Shown: in pieces, positions 43,050-49,821 of the stretch
How the letters are laid out: each line of letters starts with the position of its first letter
Position numbering within the stretch: the stretch's first letter is position 1
Source of the DNA: Bacillota bacterium
Lineage (GTDB): Bacteria; Bacillota; UBA4882; UBA8346
Length of the DNA stretch: 52,721 nucleotides
Direction of reading: 5' to 3'
Assembly: GCA_023429995.1 (NCBI GenBank)
Contig: JAEZCE010000049.1
Coordinates: forward strand, 1 to 52,721
The notes under the pieces: generated by a model
What the model was told of the DNA's origin: nothing
Databases searched by the model: none
The model's input: only the letters and a program-made list of their open reading frames with translations
Position numbers and translations under genes: made by a program

Positions 43050-43583
43050 TCAATCCGGCAGATAAACTGCACGGATTTGACCAATCCTGTCATAAACTAT
43101 AAAAACCAATTGCCCTGCATGGAGCCACCCCCCCAGGGGAAGCCTTGCGCCTTTTCTGACAGTTTTACAAGATAGTTGTTTCTTCTCAACGGGATGAATT
43201 TGTAAATTCAATTGCCCTGCATGGTAAAACCATCCCCGGATAATACCCTCTTCTCCTTGATAAGAGCCGTCAATCATCAAAACCCGGCCCTTATTATCCA
43301 GCGACAAGGTTGCTTCGAAAAAAGCCTCTGAAGTAATGGGAATCAAACTTTTCCAGGTAGCCGACGCTCCATTGCAAATGATTTTAGTCCCGGATGATAG
43401 TGGATACACATTTGCCAATCCATCATGGATGATTCGAACGGTATCGGAAGTAATCACTTCAATCTCCCCGGTAACCTCGGGAATTTCCGGCGAATGCGGA
43501 GGTGTCTCCCCAAACGCCACGAAATAAGAGTTTAAGACTATCCATAGGATTATCATGTTCACGATAAACGGCTTTTTCCCCAA
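43050..43583 (-). CDS. Small secreted or anchored protein, unknown
   Basis: 177 residues from TTG 43583 with AAGGGG about eight bases upstream. An N-terminal hydrophobic helix (FIVNMIILWIVLNSYFVAFG) precedes a mostly beta domain beginning with VTGEIEVITSDTVRI, which resembles short OB- or SH3-like repeats found after signal sequences. No family recognised. It is directly downstream of the radical SAM gene on the same strand. Confidence 0.6.
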   Translation of the reverse strand: MGKKPFIVNMIILWIVLNSYFVAFGETPPHSPEIPEVTGEIEVITSDTVRIIHDGLANVYPLSSGTKIICNGASATWKSLIPITSEAFFEATLSLDNKGRVLMIDGSYQGEEGIIRGWFYHAGQLNLQIHPVEKKQLSCKTVRKGARLPLGGWLHAGQLVFIVYDRIGQIRAVYLPD

Positions 43584-43656
43584 AATGCCATCCCCTTCAA
43601 TACATTATTGGCATCTTGGTTATGGTCCATACCACTTTATATTTGATAGCGAATAT

Positions 43657-44526
43657 TCATAAGCCTCTTAAATATTCAGGCCTCAAAATCATCTTCCCTC
43701 TCATTGCCCTCTCAACCATAGATAATAACCGCCCTTTATCGGCAGGCAACCTTCCTTCCAAAGGCAACAAGTTGGATGCATGGTCCGCCCGAAAAACAGT
43801 TGCTTTTAATTCCAACCCGGCAATCATGTCATAGGTTTCCTGCAACAATTTTGGAGGGCTCAATTCTTCAAAATTACCCTTCTGCGCCCGGTCGTAAGCC
43901 TCCGTACCGGGAATCAGCATCAAGGAAAGAAATGAAAGATAATGGGGCTGCATTAAATTTAAGGCATGGATTGTCTCTTTTACATGAACCTTCGATTGGC
44001 TACATCCTCCCAGTCCAAGCAGTACCATAACTGAAGATTTTATGCCGGACTCCGCCCCTTTATGAACCGCTTCAATCATTTCGTTGACGCTGGATCGCTT
44101 TTTACAATCATTTAAAATGGATTGACTCCCGCTTTCTAAACCGATATAAATTAATCGCAGGCGGTTCTCAGCTAATTCTCCTAATTCTGTCCCGGTTCGT
44201 TTTACAATATTGTCGCCATTGGCATAACTGGCGATTCGCGTCATCTTCGGAAATAAAGTATTGATTTTTTTTAATACCGGCACCAGCTTTGAGTTGGGAA
44301 TCACCAAAGCGTCGCCATCCATTAAAAAGGCCCGCCTTTTTAACGGTTCCAACGCCGCCCCCATTTCAATATCCTGATATATTTCCCGCTCACTTTTTAT
44401 TCGAAATGGTTTTCCTTTGTAGGCTCCGCAAAAAGTGCATAAATTGGACGAACAACCGCTGGTCACTTGTAACAAAAAACTATTAGCCTCTGCTGGCGGC
44501 CGAATCGCAGGTTCAATGATGGGCAT
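43657..44526 (-). CDS. Radical SAM protein
   Basis: 289 residues. SGCSSNLCTFCGAYKGKPF carries the 4Fe-4S site in a C-x4-C-x2-C spacing (close to, but not exactly, the usual x3). Then RAFLMDGDALVIPNSKL and IYIGLESGSQSIL give the TIM-barrel SAM-contact strands. The T-x-G-C-S-x-N-x-C-x-F-C-x-x-Y-K-G-K pattern is typical of a family of small radical SAM enzymes related to HemW/MiaB-like proteins but lacking extra domains. The reaction is unknown. It starts at ATG 44526 after AAAGGAG. It lies directly upstream of the small secreted protein and downstream of polX. Confidence 0.85.
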   Translation of the reverse strand: MPIIEPAIRPPAEANSFLLQVTSGCSSNLCTFCGAYKGKPFRIKSEREIYQDIEMGAALEPLKRRAFLMDGDALVIPNSKLVPVLKKINTLFPKMTRIASYANGDNIVKRTGTELGELAENRLRLIYIGLESGSQSILNDCKKRSSVNEMIEAVHKGAESGIKSSVMVLLGLGGCSQSKVHVKETIHALNLMQPHYLSFLSLMLIPGTEAYDRAQKGNFEELSPPKLLQETYDMIAGLELKATVFRADHASNLLPLEGRLPADKGRLLSMVERAMRGKMILRPEYLRGL

Positions 44527-44601
44527 AACTTTACTCCTTTGTTTGTAAAATCATCAAATCATCAACAATACAATCCTTTTGGCCTTCATGCAAGCGACCG
44601 T

Positions 44602-46338
44602 TCATTTGGTTTTCCGCTTGAAGATAAAATTTTCGATTTCCCTTCTGCTTTTGGTGTTTAAAACATCCGCTGCGGTTAACCAACCCTTCCGCGCCACCAT
44701 GAGCCCACTATGTACTAATTTCAATTCCTGGCTATTGTGGGCATCAGGATTGACTGCTATCAATACCCCAAGCTCTCTGGCCTTCCTACACCAGCGCCAG
44801 TCCAAATCTAACCGATAGGGATTGGCATTGAACTCTAAAACGATGCTCCCGCGGGCTGCCTTCTGGATCAAAGCCTCCAAATCCACTTCATAACCTGGCC
44901 GTTCTCCAAGAATCCGTCCGGTCGGATGTCCAACCATGGTCAAGTAGGGATTATCCATCGCTTTCATGAGCCGATTGGTCATTTCGGTTTTATTCATCCG
45001 GAAATTAGAATGAACCGAGCCGATGACAAAGTCAAATTGGCTTAAAATTTCCGGCTCATAATCCAATTCTCCCGAAGGCAATATATCCGCTTCGATGCCT
45101 TTGAATATTTTACATTGGGGGAACTCCTGCTCCAGGCTATTAATCTCCGTCCATTGTTTCTGCAAAGTTTCCCACGAGAGGCCGTGGGCATATACGGCAC
45201 TCCGGCTGTGATCCGTAATTCCGAGATATTCAAATCCTTCTTTCACGGCTTCCGTAACCATTTCCCGCAGTGTACTCCGGCCGTCGCTATAAGTCGTATG
45301 AACATGGAAAACGCCGCGTATATCTTCGGGTTTTACTAAAACCGGCAGAGTTCCCGCACCCGCCGCTTCCAGCTCGCCGAGATCTTCTCTAAGCTCAGGA
45401 GGTATATATTTCAGGCCGAATGTTTCATAAATAGCGTTCTCATCCAAACAATAAGTGGCCTGCGTTCCTCCATCCTTAAAAAGGCCATATTCATTCACTT
45501 TATATCCCAATTCTTTGGCCATATGGCGTAATTTGGTGTTGTGTTCCTTGCTTCCCGTGAAGTGCTGGAGCGCATGGGGGAATTCTTCGGGTTTTACAAT
45601 ACGGAGATCAGCAGCTATCCCTGATTTTAAGATGACCGATATTTTCGTACTGCCGCTGGAAGTGACCTTATCAATCACCGGCAATGCCGTAAAATAGTTC
45701 GCGACCTCAGCCGAATCCGTGCTGGCCACCACAAAATCCAAATCATGGACCATTTCCTTAAAGCGCCGGATACTTCCGGCCAATTCAATCTTTTGAACGG
45801 GCCTGCACCCGGCTAAATGATCCCTGATATCAAAAGCCAACGGTAAAGCGTCGATCGATAAAAAATCGTTACGATGTTCTTCGATAAACTGAATTCCGGC
45901 GCAAATCTTCTCCTGGGTCTTTACCCCGAAACCCTGCAAAGCCGCTAACTGATTATTGCAACAGGCCTCTTTGAGCTGAGGAATGCTTGTGATGCCCAGT
46001 TCTTGATAGATCTGATTGATCTTTTTTGGACCCAGTCCCGGTATTCTCAGCAATTCAAGAAAGCCTTCGGGGATAGAGGCTTTAAGATTTTCATAATCAT
46101 CTACCGTACCGGTTTGGGCCCATTCATTGATCTTTTTAACCAGCGCATCCCCAAAGCCGGGAATTTGGCACAGTCTTTGCTCTTGAATCAAGACCTCCAA
46201 ATCCTCATTCAAATTTTCCAAAATCCGGGCCGCGTTGTAATAAGCCCTGCTTTTAAAGGGATTTTCACCTTTTAATTCAAGGAGCAGGCCGAGTTCATTC
46301 ATTATCTGAATTAAAGCACTTTTATCCAATGGATTCAC
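44602..46338 (-). CDS. polX: DNA polymerase X with PHP domain
   Basis: About 578 residues. N-terminal HhH and polymerase X core (VQKIELAGSIRRF, then DLDFVVAS with the catalytic D-x-D), further HhH motifs (IPGLGPKKINQIYQEL), and a C-terminal PHP phosphoesterase with FHVHTTYSDGRSTL, ITDHSRS and GIEADIL. It fills and repairs short DNA gaps. The frame runs to TTG 46359; GTG 46338 fits best because AGGAG lies four bases upstream and the GTG overlaps the TGA of the upstream frame (GTGA), implying translational coupling. TTG 46329 is another possible start. Confidence 0.93.
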   Translation of the reverse strand: MNPLDKSALIQIMNELGLLLELKGENPFKSRAYYNAARILENLNEDLEVLIQEQRLCQIPGFGDALVKKINEWAQTGTVDDYENLKASIPEGFLELLRIPGLGPKKINQIYQELGITSIPQLKEACCNNQLAALQGFGVKTQEKICAGIQFIEEHRNDFLSIDALPLAFDIRDHLAGCRPVQKIELAGSIRRFKEMVHDLDFVVASTDSAEVANYFTALPVIDKVTSSGSTKISVILKSGIAADLRIVKPEEFPHALQHFTGSKEHNTKLRHMAKELGYKVNEYGLFKDGGTQATYCLDENAIYETFGLKYIPPELREDLGELEAAGAGTLPVLVKPEDIRGVFHVHTTYSDGRSTLREMVTEAVKEGFEYLGITDHSRSAVYAHGLSWETLQKQWTEINSLEQEFPQCKIFKGIEADILPSGELDYEPEILSQFDFVIGSVHSNFRMNKTEMTNRLMKAMDNPYLTMVGHPTGRILGERPGYEVDLEALIQKAARGSIVLEFNANPYRLDLDWRWCRKARELGVLIAVNPDAHNSQELKLVHSGLMVARKGWLTAADVLNTKSRREIENFIFKRKTK

Positions 46339-46631
46339 CTGACTCCTAATTTTCCCCAAAGCCTCAAAATATCCTCCTGAATTAACAAATATTCATATTC
46401 CGATCCTTTTTCCCAATCATCCAATCGTTTTTTCCCTTCAACCAATTGTCCGGATCACTTTTTCAATTCTCTTTTCCATTCATCCAATCGTTTTTGCCTT
46501 CGTCCAGTTGAGTTAAATTTTTTTAACCGAAATAGCCGATATGCCTTTTGAATAATAAGCTTCAAAAGAAAAAAGACAGAAAAACCAATGAGAGCAATCC
46601 AAAAAGAATTAAGAAAAGTAAAATCAGCCAT
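46335..46631 (-). pseudogene. Small membrane protein split by in-frame UGA
   Basis: From ATG 46631 an open frame encodes 58 residues: one strong membrane helix (SFWIALIGFSVFFLLKLI) and a basic tail ending EWKRELKK. A TGA at 46457-46455 interrupts it. The same frame then continues without another stop for 39 codons (starting SGQLVEGKKRLDDW, ending WGKLGVR) to a TGA at 46337-46335 that overlaps the polX GTG. KRLDEW before and KRLDDW after the UGA come from a ~70-bp DNA duplication. It may be a nonsense mutation, a real 58-residue protein plus a leftover frame, or recoding. There is no good ribosome site at 46631. Confidence 0.45.
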
Positions 46632-46730
46632 GGAACATGAAATGAACGTTCGCTATTTCAAGAGATATTTGGGCACTATATTTTTCTTATCCGGATGGAT
46701 ATGCATTTTTATATGAATTCCGCTCTCCAT

Positions 46731-47366
46731 TCACAAATAAGTCACAATCGTAACGGTAATTCCCTTCCCGTTCCAAGAAGGGTTATTTCTGGTGCCCCGG
46801 AAATTCGTTTTTAAGCCATCCCATTCCCATTGCCCATTTGAAACATGCATCCATTTGTACCCAACGTTCAATACAGTCTTTTCCCCGATTAAGCAGCTTA
46901 ATTTGGGCCCAACCCGCCACATAAAATCATAGAAATCGCCATGGGTTGGAAAATCCTTGTTCCAAATGAGCACCGCTCCACTCATATCCAGAGAAAGTTC
47001 AATGACATCCCCTCCGCTGTACCCCAAAAAGTTCAGGCCAAATAACCGAAGCCGAATCATACCCGTTGGACCAATGCCCCAGGCATTGCAATCACTTTCC
47101 ACACCGCGGTTTTCCATGGTTCCCCATGCCCGGGTAAGAGTCCATCCGCTATGAACCGATATAAAGTAGTCGGAATAATTTACTTTTTGTAAATTAAGCG
47201 ACATGGTATTCATATCAGGAGAGCCTTGTTCTTTATGAAAAGGTCCGAAATATTCCATTTCCATCTCGGATTGGGTATCTTGTTTTTCCAGATAACCAAA
47301 TGCATTTGTCGCACCCATCATTAGTAAAATTGTTGTGATGAATAGAAGAAGACTAAATTTTCTCAT
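46731..47366 (-). CDS. PagL-like lipid A 3-O-deacylase candidate
   Basis: 211 residues with a signal peptide (SLLLFITTILLMMGAT) and a beta-rich mature part. Near the C-terminus YKWMHVSNGQ gives the H-x-S-N catalytic motif (H174, S176, N177), followed about 20 residues later by RNNPSWNG, a match to the family's NPG-type motif. PagL is an outer-membrane barrel that removes an acyl chain from lipid A. If correct, the cell has an outer membrane with lipid A. It starts at ATG 47366 after GGAGAGG. Confidence 0.65.
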   Translation of the reverse strand: MRKFSLLLFITTILLMMGATNAFGYLEKQDTQSEMEMEYFGPFHKEQGSPDMNTMSLNLQKVNYSDYFISVHSGWTLTRAWGTMENRGVESDCNAWGIGPTGMIRLRLFGLNFLGYSGGDVIELSLDMSGAVLIWNKDFPTHGDFYDFMWRVGPKLSCLIGEKTVLNVGYKWMHVSNGQWEWDGLKTNFRGTRNNPSWNGKGITVTIVTYL

Positions 47367-47428
47367 GATTACCTCTCCATTGTGAAGTTTTAAAGTAAAA
47401 TCCCTACATCAATAAATAATAACATTCA

Positions 47429-48061
47429 TCATCCCTGTGACGCAAAGTATTCAACGTTAATTTTTCGTAAAGAACCAGTATATTTGAGAGCAGCAATCAA
47501 ACAAAGCATATAGGACATTAATTCACTTATTTCTTCAACTGCATTTTTTACCACCCGAATATATGACCTACCTAATAAATCTTGCCATAAAATTTTCATT
47601 CCAATCAATCTGGAAAATGCTAAAACCAGCAAAAGCCCACCAACCATAATATAGTAACTTTCACTCTTGAGGAAATGATTTAATCCATATAAAGTATTTT
47701 CTTTATGTTTAAAAGCTAAAACGATGCAAAACAAAGCGATGGCCATTGCAACATAAAACCATGGAAAAGGCATTTTATCCATGATAAAATCCAGTTCACG
47801 AATTAATAAACAGGAAAAAAAGCCCGCTATCAAGATCATCCCATATTTTATTTTGGGATAACGAAAGGAATTATATATGAACAAGATTACAATTATTCCC
47901 AATAGAAATTCCTGAATAATTTCTGTTACTGAAATTTCACCGATAGAATTTTTTAAAATGATAATGTCAACAAATGGCGCTTGTAAGATTATAATTAAAA
48001 CTGTTAAAACCCCAATAAATTCCCCAATTCGCTTTTTGAAAATTGAAATATCCTTCAACAT
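47429..48061 (-). CDS. Multi-spanning membrane protein, unknown
   Basis: 210 residues from ATG 48061, six bases after AAGGAG; the frame extends 15 bases further but includes that site. Six or so hydrophobic segments (for example FIGVLTVLIIILQAPFVDII, EFLLGIIVILFIYNSF, VAMAIALFCIVLAF, YYIMVGGLLLVLAF). Conserved-looking polar turns TEIIQEFLLG and NAVEEISELMSYMLCLI suggest a defined family, but none is recalled. It is a single gene. Confidence 0.6.
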   Translation of the reverse strand: MLKDISIFKKRIGEFIGVLTVLIIILQAPFVDIIILKNSIGEISVTEIIQEFLLGIIVILFIYNSFRYPKIKYGMILIAGFFSCLLIRELDFIMDKMPFPWFYVAMAIALFCIVLAFKHKENTLYGLNHFLKSESYYIMVGGLLLVLAFSRLIGMKILWQDLLGRSYIRVVKNAVEEISELMSYMLCLIAALKYTGSLRKINVEYFASQG

Positions 48062-48076
48062 GAAAAACTCCTTCAT

Positions 48077-48376
48077 CGTTAATTTTTATACCATGGCATA
48101 CTCCGCCAAAAAGGTTGTCCTTGTTCCCCGGTTTCGAAGGACTATTACCAATGGATTGCAATCCTAACCGCCTTTTTCTCGTTAGTAATTCTTGGCTCCC
48201 AATCGATCAACGTTTAAACCCATTCAATTATTGCCAATTGTATCAAAATATCATCAAATAATGAATCATTGCGTGAAAAGGAAGAACTGTAGCCCTGATA
48301 TACTCTTCGAGCAATTCCCGGCTTGACATGCATTGGCATACCTATCTTGGTAAAAGTACCTATTGATGGAATCTCC
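48077..48376. other. Intergenic gap, no gene seen
   Basis: About 300 bases between the membrane-protein gene and tolC, AT-rich. A modest hairpin (AGTCCTT...AAGGACA on the minus strand near 48115-48145) lies in what would be the 5' leader of the 48061 gene; it matches no riboswitch I know. Confidence 0.4.
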
Positions 48377-49711
48377 CTATTCCTTTCCCACCGCCAAATC
48401 CAATTTAGCTACCGCAGTAAGGTAGGAGGCCACTCCCTGATAATATCCATTGAGGGCCTGGTCCAAAGCCAGTTGGGAATCTCGGATATCGATAGTCGTC
48501 GCCATCCGGGCTTCAAATTTAGCCTCCGCCATTTCCAAGGATTCCTTCGCCAAATTCATAGTAGCTTGATTGGCATAGCTTGTTTCCAGACTTTCTTTCA
48601 ATCCTTGCAAAGATTGTTCCACATCCAAATCAATCCCGTCCCGTAAACTTTTTTCATTGATTTCAACCAGTTTCTGATTGGCCTTTGCTTCTCCTACTTT
48701 GGCAGGGGTTTGAAAACCGTCAAAGAAATTTCCCTTAATATCCAATGTCAAAATCCATTGTTTCGTGTCGTCCCAATTATTGGCATCATATTCACCAACT
48801 GATGAACCTTGATAGGTACCCACCAATGCGACAGTCGGTTTATATCCTGCATAAGCCATGGCAGTTTGCGCTTTGGCCATCTCCTGTAGTTCTCCCAGTT
48901 TCCGCAATTCCGGCCGCTGTTGATAGGCTTGTTCTACGAGAGGCCCCACCTCCAACCCCACTTGCTTCGGTAACTGTAGTTTTGACAAATCATAATCCGC
49001 CCGGTATTTCCGGCCTTTTTCAATCCCAATGATATTGGCTAAATTTAATTTTGTCAGCACCACTGCATTTTGAGCTTTGATGACATTGGGTTTCAAGTTT
49101 GCGTGTTCAACCTGTGCCCGGAGCAAATCAAATTTTGAAGCCTTGCCGACCTCATAAAAACTCTCAACCCGCTCCTCATGGCGGCCCATATTTTCATAGG
49201 AGTCTTCAGCCACTTTTACCATTTGTTGGGCAAGCCAAACTTGATAGTAAGCCGACTTGACATTGAAAATTAATGTTTGCCTGGTTTTACGCTCATCTTC
49301 TTTAACTGCTTCCAGATTTGACTTCGCCACCTTAATGCCTTGCGTTATTTGCCCGCCCGTGTATAAGGGTTTTGTCAAACTTATACTAGCCGAGGAGAGT
49401 TTCCGGCTGTCATATATTTCAATAGCCCTCCCATATGCCAGTTGATCCTTATCTGAATTTGATCCGGCAATCTCATACCCTAAAGTCGGCCACAGTCCGC
49501 TCTGTACTTGCCTAAGTTGCTCCTGTGCTATCTTTACCTTTTGAACCGCCGCTTTCATGTCGGAACTATTTTGTAAAGCGATGGTTAAACAGTTATCCAG
49601 CGTTAACACTTCCGGTTGATCCGGCGTTTGCAGGTTGTCGGCCGCAAAAGCAGATGCACTCAAAGCGCAAGCTGCGATAATCAGCAAAATAATTTTATGG
49701 ATACGATGCAT
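48377..49711 (-). CDS. TolC-family outer-membrane channel
   Basis: About 444 residues from ATG 49711, preceded by AGGAGG; the frame opens at 49744. A signal peptide (IILLIIAACALSASAFAA) is followed by two OEP repeats, each an alternating helix-strand (LTLDNCLTIALQNSSDMKAA and the second half around QRPELRKLGE), typical of TolC-type trimeric export channels that span the outer membrane. It lies 110 bases downstream of an RND transporter gene and should form a tripartite pump with it. Confidence 0.88.
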   Translation of the reverse strand: MHRIHKIILLIIAACALSASAFAADNLQTPDQPEVLTLDNCLTIALQNSSDMKAAVQKVKIAQEQLRQVQSGLWPTLGYEIAGSNSDKDQLAYGRAIEIYDSRKLSSASISLTKPLYTGGQITQGIKVAKSNLEAVKEDERKTRQTLIFNVKSAYYQVWLAQQMVKVAEDSYENMGRHEERVESFYEVGKASKFDLLRAQVEHANLKPNVIKAQNAVVLTKLNLANIIGIEKGRKYRADYDLSKLQLPKQVGLEVGPLVEQAYQQRPELRKLGELQEMAKAQTAMAYAGYKPTVALVGTYQGSSVGEYDANNWDDTKQWILTLDIKGNFFDGFQTPAKVGEAKANQKLVEINEKSLRDGIDLDVEQSLQGLKESLETSYANQATMNLAKESLEMAEAKFEARMATTIDIRDSQLALDQALNGYYQGVASYLTAVAKLDLAVGKE

Positions 49712-49821
49712 TAGGCGCCTCCTGATTGAAAACATTTTTGTCATTCTACAATCATATTTTTTAAAAATAAATTACTATCCGTCTGAAAGCTGGGATTTTT
49801 ATTGTTCTGCCAGCCCATTTT

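Noticed and set aside
48077..48170. Possible structured leader before the 47429-48061 gene
   Set aside because: One short hairpin only; no known riboswitch core or terminator switch could be formed.
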